64,000 nucleotides of DNA from Streptomyces tirandamycinicus (GTDB lineage Bacteria > Actinomycetota > Actinomycetes > Streptomycetales > Streptomycetaceae): positions 6,306,531-6,370,530 of the forward strand of contig NZ_CP029188.1 in the NCBI RefSeq assembly GCF_003097515.1, read 5' to 3'. The translations under genes and the position numbers were made by a program. Positions 1 to 10,097 of the stretch are shown piece after piece (positions within the stretch are counted from its first letter, which is position 1; the number at the start of each line of letters is the position of its first letter). The notes under the pieces are model-generated. The model ran no database searches. It was not told the origin of the DNA and worked only from the letters and a program-made list of their open reading frames with translations.

Positions 1-2131
1 GCTCGGGGAGGGGATGGACTTCCGCGAGCTGATCCGGCATGTCCGTGAGGTGGCGATCGGCGGCTACCGCCACCAGGAGGCGCCGTTCGACTCCATCGTC
101 GGCGCCGTCATGGCGGAGCGCCCCGACGACCGGACCGAGGACCGCAACCCGCTCTGCCAGGTGCTCCTGGAACTCCACCCGCTGGACACCGGCCCGCTGA
201 CCATCGGCGGCACCGAGGTCACCCGCGAGCTCCACTCCAACCCGGTCTCCCGCTTCGACCTCTCGATCTCCGTCGACGACCGGGGCACCGACTTCACCGG
301 CCGCTTCGAGTACGACTCCGACCTGTTCGACCCGGCCACCATGGCCGGCCTGTGCGACGCCTGGCTGGGCACGCTCGCCGCCGCCGTGGAAGCGCCGGTG
401 CACAGACTGTTCGAGGACCGGGCCGCCGGGGACCCGCATGCGCTCGCCCTGATCCACGGCGAGGACCGCATCGACTACGGAACCCTCAACGAGCGGGCCA
501 ACCGACTCGCCCACCACCTCGGGGGCCGGGGCATCGGCCGCGGCGACACCGTCGCCGTCCTGACCGAGCGCGGACCGGAACTGGTGGTCGCCCTGCTCGC
601 CGCGCTGAAGGCCGGTGCCGCCTACACCCTGCTCGATCCGGACTTCCCGGCCGAGCGGCTGGCCCGCGCGGCCGCCGACTGCGGTGCCGCCCTGCTGGTC
701 ACCCACGGCAACGCGAGCCCGCCGTTCCCGGTCGCCCGCCACCTCGACCTGGACGCCGCCGCAGCAGCCGTCGCGGCCCGCCCCGCCCACGACCCGGGCC
801 TGCCGGTCACCGGCGCCGACCTCGCCTGCGTGATGTTCACCTCCGGCTCCACCGGCCGGCCCAAGGGCGTCGCCGTCCCGCACCGCGCCCTCACCACCAC
901 CTACCTCGGCCAGGACTACGCCCGCTTCGGACCCGACGAGGTCTGGCTCCAGTGCTCCCCGGTGTCCTGGGACGCCTTCGCCCTGGAGCTGTACGGCGCC
1001 CTGGCCTTCGGCGGGGTGTGCGTGCTCCAGCCCGGCCAGCGGCCCGACCCGCAGACCGTCGCCGAACTCACCCGCCGCCACGGCGTCACCCAACTCCAGC
1101 TCTCCGCCAGTCTGTTCAACTTCCTGCTGGAGGAGCTCCCGGAGACCTACGACGACCTCCGGGTGGCCTTCACCGCCGGCGAGCGGGCCTCCGTCACCCA
1201 TGTCGGCAAGGCCCTGGAGCAGCACCCGGACCTGGTCGTGGCCAACGGCTACGGCCCGGTCGAGAGCCTCGGCCTCACCACCTGCCACCGTGTCACCCGT
1301 CAGGACGCCGCCGGAGCCTCCATCCCGATCGGCCACCCGCTGCACGGCAAGGCGATCCACGTCCTCGACGAGGCTCTGCGTCCCGTCCCGGACGGCGCCA
1401 CCGGCGAGCTGTACGCGTCCGGCGGCGGCCTCGCCCTCGGTTACGTCGGGAGGCCCGGCCTGACCGCCGAGCGGTTCGTCGCCTCCCCGTTCGGAGCGCC
1501 CGGCGAGCGGCTCTACCGCACCGGCGACCTCGGCCACCGGACCGCGGAGGGACTGCTGGAGATCACCGGCCGGACCGACGACCAGGTGAAGATCCGCGGT
1601 TTCCGGGTCGAGCCCGGGGAGATCGAGGACGCGCTCACCCGCCACCCGTCGGTGCGGGAGGCCGCCGTCACCGTCCACGAGCCGGCCCCGGGCGACCGCC
1701 GGCTCGCCGCGTACGTCACCACCGCGGCCGGAACTCCGGTCGCCGACCCGGAAACGCTGCTCGACCATCTGTCCGCTCTGCTGCCCGAGCACATGGTGCC
1801 CGCCACGCTCGACGTGCTGGACGCGCTGCCGCTCAACCCCAACGGCAAGGTCGACCGGCGGGCCCTGCCCGCCCCGGCCGAGCGCTCCGCGGCGGCCCCG
1901 GCCGACCCGTTGACCCCGGAGCAGCGGCTCGTCGCCGACGCCGTCCGCGCCGTACTGGGCCTGGCCGAGGACCTCGGCCCGGACGCCGACTTCTTCCGCG
2001 TCGGCGGCAACTCGCTGGCCGCCGTACGGGTCGCCATGCGGCTCTCCCAGCAGACTGGCACCCGGGTCCCGCCGCAGGCGGTCTTCCGCGGCCGGACGGT
2101 CGGCGCCATCGCCGAACGGATGGCCGCGTGA
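1..2131 (+). CDS. NRPS-1, C-terminal part (C'-A-PCP), 5' end outside window
   Basis: This is the end of a non-ribosomal peptide synthetase. The open frame runs in from the left edge (first full codon at base 2), so the gene starts upstream and the ATG at 14 is internal. It opens in the second half of a condensation domain ([13 protein letters not shown], then the FDLSISV region). A full adenylation domain follows, with [11 protein letters not shown] (A3), YGPVE, YRTGDL and NGKVDRR (A10), then a carrier domain with GGNS. Aligning by eye to GrsA gives the pocket D-A-L-Q-F-A-G-G-L-K, which I cannot assign to a substrate. There is no TE domain, so the peptide must pass to another protein, most simply NRPS-2, which starts 61 bases downstream. 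The NRPS assignment is certain; the substrate is unknown. Confidence 0.95.
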   Translation, partial: LGEGMDFRELIRHVREVAIGGYRHQEAPFDSIVGAVMAERPDDRTEDRNPLCQVLLELHPLDTGPLTIGGTEVTRELHSNPVSRFDLSISVDDRGTDFTGRFEYDSDLFDPATMAGLCDAWLGTLAAAVEAPVHRLFEDRAAGDPHALALIHGEDRIDYGTLNERANRLAHHLGGRGIGRGDTVAVLTERGPELVVALLAALKAGAAYTLLDPDFPAERLARAAADCGAALLVTHGNASPPFPVARHLDLDAAAAAVAARPAHDPGLPVTGADLACVMFTSGSTGRPKGVAVPHRALTTTYLGQDYARFGPDEVWLQCSPVSWDAFALELYGALAFGGVCVLQPGQRPDPQTVAELTRRHGVTQLQLSASLFNFLLEELPETYDDLRVAFTAGERASVTHVGKALEQHPDLVVANGYGPVESLGLTTCHRVTRQDAAGASIPIGHPLHGKAIHVLDEALRPVPDGATGELYASGGGLALGYVGRPGLTAERFVASPFGAPGERLYRTGDLGHRTAEGLLEITGRTDDQVKIRGFRVEPGEIEDALTRHPSVREAAVTVHEPAPGDRRLAAYVTTAAGTPVADPETLLDHLSALLPEHMVPATLDVLDALPLNPNGKVDRRALPAPAERSAAAPADPLTPEQRLVADAVRAVLGLAEDLGPDADFFRVGGNSLAAVRVAMRLSQQTGTRVPPQAVFRGRTVGAIAERMAA

Positions 2132-2192
2132 TGACCCGCCGGCAGGACAGCCGGCCCGCCAGCCCACCCGCCCGAACGAAGGGAACGAGGCC

Positions 2193-5100
2193 GTGAGCCC
2201 GTCCGCCGACCTGCCCGCCGCGCCGCCGACCCCCGGGCCGCCGTTCGCCGATGAACCTGCCGGGCCGCCGTCCGCCGCGCCGCCGACCCCCGTGCCGCCG
2301 ACTTCCGCGCCGCCGTTCGCCGATGAACGTGCCGCTCCGCCGACCCCCGATCTGGCCGTATCGCCGGTCGAACCGGCCACCGGTCTGGCCGTACCGCCGG
2401 TCGAACCACCCGCCGGTCTGGCCCGTACCGCGCCCGTCTCGGGCCTCCAGCGGGGCCTGTGGTTCCTGGACCGCTGGAACCCGCAGGCCGCCACGTACAC
2501 CACGCCCTGGACGTACGACGTCACCGGTCCCCTCGACCTGGCGCTGCTCCAGCGGGCGCTGGACGGCGTGGTCGACCGGCACGAGGCGTTGCGCACCACC
2601 TTCGCCCTGCACCCCGACGGACCGCGCCAGCGGGTCCACCGCACCCTCGCCGTGCCTCTCGCCGTCACCGACCTCCGCACGCTGCCCGAACCCGAACGGG
2701 GCGACCGCGCGGAGCGGCTGATCGCCGAACGGGCCGCCGCGCCGTTCGACCTGACCGCGGGCCCGCTGCTGCGCGCCGAGGCGTTCCGGCTCGCCGACGA
2801 CCGCACCACGCTCCTGTTCGTGGTCCACCACATCGTCTGGGACGGCTGGTCGGCCGAGCTCTTCGAACGCGAGATCACCGAGTTCTGCAGCGCGCTCGGC
2901 GAACAGCGGGCCCCCCGGCTGCCGGTGCTCACCACCCAGTACGCGGACTGGGCGGAGGAAGAGCGGCGCACCTCCTACGAGGAGCACCTCGCCCACTGGA
3001 AACAGCTTCTCGACGGCGCCCCCACCCTGCTGGAGGTGCCCGGCGACCGGCCGCGTCCCGCCGAGCGCAGCCACCGCGGCGCGACCGAGGCGTTCGGCCT
3101 CGCCCCCGGCACCGCGGCCCGGGTCCGGGCGCTCGCCGAACAGGAGGGCGTCACCCCGTTCACCGTCCAGCTCGCCGCGTTCGCCCTGCTGATGGGGCGC
3201 CGGACCGGCGCCGACGACCTGCTCGTCGGCACCCCGGTCACCACCCGCAACCGCCCCGAACTCGGCGATCTGCTGGGCTACTTCGTCAACCTGCTGCCAC
3301 TGCGCGTCCGGCTCGACCCCCGCGCCACCTTCCGCGGGCTGCTCGCCGGCCTCCAGGACGGCGCCTTCGACGCGTTCGGCCACCTCGACGTCCCCTTCGA
3401 CCAGCTGGTCGACCTGCTCGGCACCCCCCGTACCCCGCAGCACCCGCCGCTGGTCCAGGTGGTGTTCGGTGCCCACGACGAGGACCGCGCACCGCTGAGG
3501 CTCGGTGCCGCCACCGCCGAGCGCACCGTCCGCTCCAACGGCACCAGCAAGTTCGACCTCACCTGGTCCGTCTTCGGCGGCACCGACGGCGGTGAACTGC
3601 GCGGCGAGGTCGAGTACAGCACCGACCTCTTCGACGCCGGCACCGTGCGCCGGCTCGCCGCCGACTATGCGAAGCTGCTCGACGCAGCCCTCGCCGACCC
3701 GGACGCCACCGTGCTCCGGCTCACTTCCGGCGGGCGGCCGCACCGCCCCGCCCGGCTCGAACCGGGCCACTGCCTGCACCGGCTCTTCGAGCGGGCGGTC
3801 GACGCGTACGGCGACCGGCCCGCCGTGAGCGACCCGGAGGGCACCCTCAGCTACGCCGAACTCGACCGCCGCGCCAACCGGTTGGCCCATGCCCTGCTCG
3901 CCCGGGGGGTGCGCCCGGGCGACCGGGTCGGCCTGCTGCTGGAGCGCACCGCCGCCGTGCCGGTCGCGATCCTGGCCGTGCTGAAGACCGGCGCGGCCTA
4001 TGTGCCGGTCGACCTCGCCGCCCCGGCCGGCCGGGCCGCCCTGGTCCTCGGTGACACCGCCGTCACCCTGCTCCTCACCGACCGGCCCGACCGCGCCCCG
4101 GACGGCCCCTGGCAGACCCTCGACGTCGCCGCCCGGGCCGAGGAGATCGCCGCTCACCCGGCCACCCGGCCTCCGGCCACCGGCCGCCCCGGCGACCTCG
4201 CCTACCTCATCTTCACCTCCGGCTCCACCGGCCGCCCCAAGGGCGCCGCCGTCGCCCACGAGCACGTCAGCCGCCTCCTCGACTCCGGCCGGGACCACTT
4301 CGGCTTCGGCCCGGAGACGGTCTGGACGCTGTTCCACAGCTACGCCTTCGACTGGACGGTCTGGGAACTCTGGGGCGCGCTGCTGCACGGCGGCCGCCTG
4401 GTCGTCGTCCCCTACCTCACCAGCCGCTCACCCGACGAGTTCGCCGCCCTGATCGACGGGGAACGGGTCACCCATCTCTGCCTCACGCCCTCGGCGCTGC
4501 GCCAGCTCGAACCGGCGCTGCGCCGGCACCCGCGGGCCCTGCCCGCACTGCGGTGGATCATGCTCGGTGGCGAGGCGCTCGACCCGGGCGTCGTCCAGCG
4601 CTGGTACGGCCTCGACCCGAGGCCGCCCGCCCGGCTCTGCAACCTCTACGGCATCACCGAGACCACCGTCCACGTCACCGTCCACGACGTCACCGTCCAC
4701 GACATGGCCGAGGGCGGCGCGGGCATCGGGCGCAGTCCGGTCGGCGAACCCATGCCGCACCTCACCGCGCTCGTCCTGGACGGATGGCTCCGCCCCTGCC
4801 CGCCCGGCGTCCCCGGCGAGCTGTACATCGGCGGCGGCAGCCTCGCGCACGGCTACTGGGGCCGCCCCGGCCTCACCGCCGGCCGCTTCGTCGCCGACCC
4901 CTACGGACCGCCCGGCGCCCGGCTCTACCGGACCGGCGACATCGCCACACGGCTGCCCGACGGCGGTCTCGAGTACGTCGGCCGGGCGGACTTCCAGGTG
5001 AAGCTGCGCGGATTCCGGATCGAGCTCGGCGAGATCGAGAACGCCGTCGCCGCCCACCCCGAGGTGGACGCCTGCGTGGTCACCGTGCACCAGGACCGGC

Positions 5101-6863
5101 TCGCCGCGTACCTCACCGGGCGCTCACCCGCCGAGCCCCGGGACCTGCGGGCCTTCCTCGCACGCACACTGCCCGAGTACATGATCCCGGCGAGCTTCAC
5201 CGTGCTGGACGCGCTGCCGCTCACCGTCAACGGCAAGGTCGACCGGGCCGCGCTGCCCGCCCCCGACCGGGCCGCGCCCACCCCCGACGGGGGGCACGTC
5301 GAGCCGCGCACGCCGGAGGAGGAGCTGTTCGCCGGCGTCTGGACGGAGGTGCTCGGCGTCGGCGGGATCGGCGTCCACGACGACTTCTTCCATCTCGGCG
5401 GGGACTCCATCCGCGCCGTCCAGCTCGCGGGCGCCCTGCACGAACGGGGCTGGCAGGTCACCCTGCGGGACGTCTTCAACGCCCCCACCGTCGCCGCCCT
5501 GCTGCCGCTGGCCCGCCCGGTGGCCGCCGACCCCGCCGCGGACCGGCCGTTCGCCCTGATCACCGACGAGGACCGGGCCGACCTGCCGCCCGGGATCGTC
5601 GACGCGTACCCGATGGTCTCGATGCAGCTCTCCATGGTCTTCCACATGGAGGTCGCCGGCGGCACCGACAGCTACCACAACGTCAACTCCTACCGCATCA
5701 CCGGTGACCTGGACGAGACCGCCTTCCGCCGCTCGGTCGCCGAGGCGATGGCCCGGCACGCCGTCCTGCGCACCGGCCTCGACCTCTCCGGCTACGGCGA
5801 ACCGCTCCAGCTGGTACACGGCACGCTGCCCGTGCCGGTCGAGTTCGCGGACCTGCGCGGGGCGCCGGAGGAGGAGCAGGACCAGGAGGTACGCCGCGTC
5901 TTCGAGCACCATCGGGACCGGCCCTTCGACCTCGCCGCACCACCGCTCTTCCGGATCACCGTCCAGCGGCTGGCCGACGGCGCCTTCCAGCTCACCGTCT
6001 CCGAGCACCACGCCGTCCTCGACGGCTGGAGCTTCACCTCGCTGCTCACCGAGATCCTCGAACGGCACACCGCGCTGGCCGCCGACCCGGAATCCGCGCC
6101 CACCCCGCCGCCGCGCACCGCCTTCCGGGACTTCGTCGCGGTGGAACGCGCGGCCGCCGCCGACCCCGACTCCCTGGCCTACTGGCACCGGCGGCTCGAC
6201 GGCGTCACCGGCCGGCTCTGGCCCGGCAGCGAGGACGTCCACGAGCTGCCGCGCACGGTGGAGCGGGTGCTGCACGACGCCCCCGGGCAGCTGCGCGCGG
6301 CCGCCGACGCGCTCGCCGTCCCGGTCAAGTCGGTCGCGCTCGCCGCCCACCTGCACGCCCTCGCCCGCATCACCGGGCGCCGCCGGGTCGTCACCGGGCT
6401 GGCGATGAACGGCAGGCTGGAACGGCTCGGCGGCACCGAGGTGTACGGGCTGTTCCTCAACACGGTCCCGCTGGCCGCCGAGCCGGACGGGGATCTGGCC
6501 GCCCTGGTGCGGCACGTGCACCGGGAGGAGCTGGACATGATGCCGCACCGCCGGGTGCCGTTCGCCCGGCTGGCCCGGATGATGGCCGGCACCGCGCTCG
6601 ACAGCCAGTTCGGCTACCTGCGGTTCCATGCGCTGGGCCGGCTCAGCGCGGCCCGGATCGAGGACGGCCGGATCGGCTGCGAGCCGACCCTGCGGCACGA
6701 GCCCAACAGCTTCGCCTTCGGCGCCTCGCTGATCCAGGACCCGGTCTCGCAGCGCGTGCTGCTCGCCGTGGACCACCAGCGCGCGGTGGTGGACGACGCC
6801 ACGGCGGAGGAGTACGTCGACGCCTACGCGACGGCGCTGGCGCGCATGGCCACCGGTATCTGA
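2193..6863 (+). CDS. NRPS-2: C-A-PCP-C
   Basis: A 1556-residue NRPS starting at GTG 2193 behind GGGAACGAGG. Residues 1-75 form a repetitive Pro/Ala-rich tail (PPTP and PPFADE motifs). A condensation domain follows with an intact HHxxxDG at residues 212-218. The A domain spans about 520-1020 ([31 protein letters not shown]). The carrier Ser is at 1072 in LGGDS, and a second condensation domain (about 1115-1556, HHAVLDG from 1272) ends the protein. The read-off pocket D-W-W-C-M-G-L-V-H-K partly matches the Thr code DFWNIGMVHK, so Thr-like is a weak guess. The terminal C domain has no A domain here and should work with the A-PCP protein NRPS-3. A 15-bp in-frame duplication (4675-4704) repeats VTVHD inside the A domain. 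LGGDS is the signature usual before epimerases, yet a C domain follows. Confidence 0.97.
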   Translation: MSPSADLPAAPPTPGPPFADEPAGPPSAAPPTPVPPTSAPPFADERAAPPTPDLAVSPVEPATGLAVPPVEPPAGLARTAPVSGLQRGLWFLDRWNPQAATYTTPWTYDVTGPLDLALLQRALDGVVDRHEALRTTFALHPDGPRQRVHRTLAVPLAVTDLRTLPEPERGDRAERLIAERAAAPFDLTAGPLLRAEAFRLADDRTTLLFVVHHIVWDGWSAELFEREITEFCSALGEQRAPRLPVLTTQYADWAEEERRTSYEEHLAHWKQLLDGAPTLLEVPGDRPRPAERSHRGATEAFGLAPGTAARVRALAEQEGVTPFTVQLAAFALLMGRRTGADDLLVGTPVTTRNRPELGDLLGYFVNLLPLRVRLDPRATFRGLLAGLQDGAFDAFGHLDVPFDQLVDLLGTPRTPQHPPLVQVVFGAHDEDRAPLRLGAATAERTVRSNGTSKFDLTWSVFGGTDGGELRGEVEYSTDLFDAGTVRRLAADYAKLLDAALADPDATVLRLTSGGRPHRPARLEPGHCLHRLFERAVDAYGDRPAVSDPEGTLSYAELDRRANRLAHALLARGVRPGDRVGLLLERTAAVPVAILAVLKTGAAYVPVDLAAPAGRAALVLGDTAVTLLLTDRPDRAPDGPWQTLDVAARAEEIAAHPATRPPATGRPGDLAYLIFTSGSTGRPKGAAVAHEHVSRLLDSGRDHFGFGPETVWTLFHSYAFDWTVWELWGALLHGGRLVVVPYLTSRSPDEFAALIDGERVTHLCLTPSALRQLEPALRRHPRALPALRWIMLGGEALDPGVVQRWYGLDPRPPARLCNLYGITETTVHVTVHDVTVHDMAEGGAGIGRSPVGEPMPHLTALVLDGWLRPCPPGVPGELYIGGGSLAHGYWGRPGLTAGRFVADPYGPPGARLYRTGDIATRLPDGGLEYVGRADFQVKLRGFRIELGEIENAVAAHPEVDACVVTVHQDRLAAYLTGRSPAEPRDLRAFLARTLPEYMIPASFTVLDALPLTVNGKVDRAALPAPDRAAPTPDGGHVEPRTPEEELFAGVWTEVLGVGGIGVHDDFFHLGGDSIRAVQLAGALHERGWQVTLRDVFNAPTVAALLPLARPVAADPAADRPFALITDEDRADLPPGIVDAYPMVSMQLSMVFHMEVAGGTDSYHNVNSYRITGDLDETAFRRSVAEAMARHAVLRTGLDLSGYGEPLQLVHGTLPVPVEFADLRGAPEEEQDQEVRRVFEHHRDRPFDLAAPPLFRITVQRLADGAFQLTVSEHHAVLDGWSFTSLLTEILERHTALAADPESAPTPPPRTAFRDFVAVERAAAADPDSLAYWHRRLDGVTGRLWPGSEDVHELPRTVERVLHDAPGQLRAAADALAVPVKSVALAAHLHALARITGRRRVVTGLAMNGRLERLGGTEVYGLFLNTVPLAAEPDGDLAALVRHVHREELDMMPHRRVPFARLARMMAGTALDSQFGYLRFHALGRLSAARIEDGRIGCEPTLRHEPNSFAFGASLIQDPVSQRVLLAVDHQRAVVDDATAEEYVDAYATALARMATGI

Positions 6864-7254
6864 CCCGCCGCGGAGCGCGCTGCCGGACACCTGCCAAGGG
6901 CCGCGTACGGCGGTATCCGCCCGCCCACCCGGCGCTCCGTCCGGCACGCGCCACGGGTGGCCGCTCGTCCGGGGCTCCGTCCCGGCACGCGCCAAGGGTC
7001 CGCCCGGGCGGCGCGGCCGTGACGCCGTCGCCCCGCCGTCGCCTGCCGTCGCCTGCCGTCGTCCGCCGACGCCCGTACCGCCGCCCCGAGGCGGCAGCTT
7101 CCGCCGTGATGCGTCGCGACCCGTCGTGACCCGTCGTGACCCGTGTCATCCGACCTCACCGACCGCACCGACCGCACCGACCGCACCGAACTCACCGACC
7201 GCACCGACCCCATCGACCGCACTGACCCCATCGACCTCCGAGGAGCGTCCTCCC
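6864..7254 (+). repeat. Intergenic region rich in short tandem repeats between NRPS-2 and NRPS-3
   Basis: No gene is seen in these 391 bases. The stretch is built of short imperfect repeats: two copies of a segment around GCTCCGTC..GGCACGCGCCA (about 6930 and 6975), a GCCGTCGCCT series near 7030-7060, a 10-bp GACCCGTCGT series at about 7108-7142, and a 9-bp ACCGACCGC series at about 7158-7230. The Shine-Dalgarno of NRPS-3 (GAGGAGCG) lies at its right end. A promoter may be here but none is recognisable. Confidence 0.75.
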
Positions 7255-9144
7255 ATGACCGCCTTCGCCGATGCGTCCCCCGCCACCCCACCCGTCCGCA
7301 CCCCGCCCGCCACCGCCGCCTTCGTCACCCCGCCCCCCGCCACCGACCTGCTGTCCCGCCTGCGCGCCGCCGTCGCCGCCCACCCCGGGCGGCCCGCCGT
7401 GCACGCCGTCGACGGCAGCCTCGACTTCGCGGAGCTGGACCGCCGCACCGCCGCCCTGGCCCGTGCCCTGCGGGCGCACGGCGTCCGGCGCGGCGACCGG
7501 GTCGGCGTCCACCTCGCCCGCACCACCGACCTGCCGGTCGCGCTGCTCGCCGTCTGGCGGGCCGGCGCCGCGTACGTCCCGCTCGACCCGGCCTATCCGG
7601 CCGAGCGGATCGCCTTCACGGCGGCCGACGCCCGCGTCGCCGTCGTGGTCAGTGCCGACACCGCACCGCCCGTCCCGGCCGGTGTCCCGGTGCTCCGCCC
7701 GGACGCCGCCGCACCGGTGGAAGCCGCCGCTCCGGCCGACCCGGAAACCGACGGCGACGCGGCCGGATTCACCCCCCACGCGCTCGACTCCGCCTATGTC
7801 ATCCACACCTCCGGCTCCACCGGGCGCCCCAAGGGCGTGGAGGTCCCGCACGGTGCCCTCGCCGGCCTCGCCGCCGCGCTGGAACGCAGCGGCGCCTACC
7901 GCCCCGAGCCGGGCGTCGTCGCCTGGAACGCCAGCGTCTCCTTCGACGCCTCCGTCCAGCAGTGGATCCGGATCTGCCGCGGCGACACCCTGGTGGTGAT
8001 CGACGAAGCCCGGCGAGCCGAGCCGGCCCGTCTCGTGGAACTGCTCGCCGGACACGGCGTCACCGACCTCGACCTGACCCCCTCGCACTGGCAGTTGCTC
8101 CGCGAGCCGCTGGCCCAAGCCCCCGTCCCGCGCCTGTTCATGGGCGGCGAGCCAGTGCCCGCCCGCACCTGGCGCGAACTGGCGGGCGCGGGCATCGACG
8201 CGCTCAATCTGTACGGGCCCACCGAGTGCACCGTCGACGCGATCACCACCCCGATCACCGGCCCCGGCCCGCACCTGGGCGAGGCGCTGCCCGGCGTCCG
8301 TGCCTATCTGCTGGACGACCGCCTTTCCCCCGTGACGGCCGCCGGCGCGGTCGGCGAGCTGTACCTGGCCGGGGGCGGCCTGGCGCACGGCTACCCGGGC
8401 CACCCGGGCCTGACCGCGGGCCGGTTCGTCGCCGACCCGTTCGCACCCGAGCCGGGCGCCCGGATGTACCGCACCGGCGACCAGGCCCGCCGCTCGGCCG
8501 AGGGCCTGCTGGAGTACGTCGGCCGGGTGGACCGTCAGATCAAGCTCCGCGGCTTCCGGATCGAACCGGGCGAGGTCGAGCACGCGCTGGGGGCCCTGGC
8601 CGGGGTCACCGCCGCCGCGGTCACCGTGCACGAGCCCGCGCCCGGGGACCGTCGGCTGGCCGGCTACGTCACCGGCGCGGGTGTCCGTTCCGCGGACCTG
8701 CTGGCCGAGCTGCGCCGTACCCTGCCGGGCCATCTGGTGCCGTCCACCGTGACCGTGCTGGACGCCCTGCCGCTCACTCCGAACGGAAAGGTCGACCACC
8801 GCGCCCTGCCCGCCCCGACGGCGGACGCCGCAGCTCCGGACGCGGCCGGCCGGCCCGGCGCGCCCGCCGGGTTGCCCGAGCAGGTCGCCGAGGTCTGGCG
8901 CACCGTGCTCGGTGTGCCCAGCGTCGAACCGGACGACGACTTCCTCTCCCTCGGCGGCCACTCGCTCGCCGCCCTGCGCGTGGTCCACCTGCTGCGCCGC
9001 AGGCTCAACGTCGAACTCCAGCTCCGCCACCTGCTGGACGCCGCCGACCTGGCGGGCTTCACCGAGGCCGTCCGCCGCGCCGCCCAGGCCGGTCCGGCCG
9101 AGGCCCGCCCCGCGCTCACCGCCCGCCGGGCGGCCGTCCGGTGA
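7255..9144 (+). CDS. NRPS-3: stand-alone A-PCP module
   Basis: A 629-residue protein with one adenylation domain and one carrier domain and no condensation domain. The ATG at 7255 was chosen over upstream in-frame starts because GAGGAGCG precedes it and the upstream codons are tandem repeat. After a Pro/Ala-rich leader of about 30 residues come [24 protein letters not shown] and NGKVDHR, then GGHS with the phosphopantetheine Ser at 570. The read-off pocket D-A-Q-D-F-G-L-V-D-K is close to the Gln code DAQDLGVVDK of lichenysin synthetase, so Gln-like is the best guess. It most likely completes the module begun by the terminal C domain of NRPS-2. Its stop overlaps the thioesterase start (GTGA at 9141-9144), so the two are translationally coupled. 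Confidence 0.95.
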   Translation: MTAFADASPATPPVRTPPATAAFVTPPPATDLLSRLRAAVAAHPGRPAVHAVDGSLDFAELDRRTAALARALRAHGVRRGDRVGVHLARTTDLPVALLAVWRAGAAYVPLDPAYPAERIAFTAADARVAVVVSADTAPPVPAGVPVLRPDAAAPVEAAAPADPETDGDAAGFTPHALDSAYVIHTSGSTGRPKGVEVPHGALAGLAAALERSGAYRPEPGVVAWNASVSFDASVQQWIRICRGDTLVVIDEARRAEPARLVELLAGHGVTDLDLTPSHWQLLREPLAQAPVPRLFMGGEPVPARTWRELAGAGIDALNLYGPTECTVDAITTPITGPGPHLGEALPGVRAYLLDDRLSPVTAAGAVGELYLAGGGLAHGYPGHPGLTAGRFVADPFAPEPGARMYRTGDQARRSAEGLLEYVGRVDRQIKLRGFRIEPGEVEHALGALAGVTAAAVTVHEPAPGDRRLAGYVTGAGVRSADLLAELRRTLPGHLVPSTVTVLDALPLTPNGKVDHRALPAPTADAAAPDAAGRPGAPAGLPEQVAEVWRTVLGVPSVEPDDDFLSLGGHSLAALRVVHLLRRRLNVELQLRHLLDAADLAGFTEAVRRAAQAGPAEARPALTARRAAVR

Positions 9145-10097
9145 CCGCCGCGACCACGGGGACCGCCGCCACTACTGCGACCGCCGCGACCACGGTGACC
9201 GGTGCGACCGCGGTGACTGGTACGAGTGCGAGCACTGCGACCGCCGCGAGCACTGCGACTGGTGCGACCACGGCGACCGCCGCACACGGCGCACCCGCCG
9301 CGCGGACCGCCCGCCCCCGGGCCGAGGGCGACTGGCTGCTCGTCCCCGCGCCCCAACCCCACCGCCCCTTACGCTTGTTCTGCTTCCCGCACGCCGGCGG
9401 CGACGCCACCGCCTACACACGGCTGGCCCGTGCCCTGGCACCCGTCGCCGAGGTCTGGGCGCTGCGCCCGCCGGCCCGGGGCGGCCGCAGCCGCCATCCG
9501 ATGCCGCCGGACTTCGAAGCCCTGGTGGCCGCCGTCACCGAGGCCATCACCCCGCACCTGACCGGCGGCGACGGCGGCCGGTTCGGCTTCTACGGGCAGA
9601 GCCTGGGCGCCCTGCTCGCCTACGAGGTCGCCCGCGCCCTGCCCGCCGAACGCCGCCCCGAGCTGGTGGTCGTGGCCGGCGCACCCAGCCCCGCCGAGTG
9701 GACCGGGCGCGGGACCAGGGACCTGGACGCGCCGGAGCTGCTCAGACTCACCGGCCTGGACGAGCTGGTCGGGGCCGATCCGGACCTGGCCGAACTCGCC
9801 CTGGGCGCCATCCGCACCGATCTCGCCGTCAGCGCCACCTACCGCCACCGCGCGCACGCGCCGATCGGTTCCGCGCTGTACGCACTGGCGGGGGCCGACG
9901 ACCCCACGCTCGCCACCACCGCCCTCACCGGATGGGCCGCCCACACCAGCGGCGCCTTCGGCCACGGCGTCGTCCCGGGCGGGCATCTGCTCGCCACCGT
10001 CGACCGGACCGGTCCGGTCGGCCTGCTGGTCTCTCTTCTGACCGGCCGCCGTCCATGGGCCCCTTCCCGCACCGCCCCCAGGGAGCAGCCATGCTGA
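9141..10097 (+). CDS. Type II thioesterase with Ala/Thr-rich N-terminal tail
   Basis: An alpha/beta hydrolase of the editing thioesterase (RifR/GrsT-like) family. These enzymes free NRPS carriers from misloaded or stalled acyl groups. The core begins about residue 60 (LFCFPHAGG), carries the nucleophile motif GQSLGA, and ends with the His region PGGHLL, so the catalytic features are in place. The first 50 or so residues are almost only Ala, Thr, Gly and Ser, encoded by a degenerate repeat of ACCGCCGCGACC type. GTG 9141 overlaps the NRPS-3 stop as GTGA. Internal in-frame GTG codons within the repeat could also serve as starts. The stop overlaps the ATG of the P450 gene (ATGCTGA at 10091-10097). 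Confidence 0.92.
   Translation: MTAATTGTAATTATAATTVTGATAVTGTSASTATAASTATGATTATAAHGAPAARTARPRAEGDWLLVPAPQPHRPLRLFCFPHAGGDATAYTRLARALAPVAEVWALRPPARGGRSRHPMPPDFEALVAAVTEAITPHLTGGDGGRFGFYGQSLGALLAYEVARALPAERRPELVVVAGAPSPAEWTGRGTRDLDAPELLRLTGLDELVGADPDLAELALGAIRTDLAVSATYRHRAHAPIGSALYALAGADDPTLATTALTGWAAHTSGAFGHGVVPGGHLLATVDRTGPVGLLVSLLTGRRPWAPSRTAPREQPC

Noticed and set aside
5560-6863. Terminal domain of NRPS-2 as an epimerase, suggested by the LGGDS carrier
   Set aside because: The motifs fit condensation (HHAVLDG, no epimerase EGHGRE-type motif), and the next protein needs a C domain.
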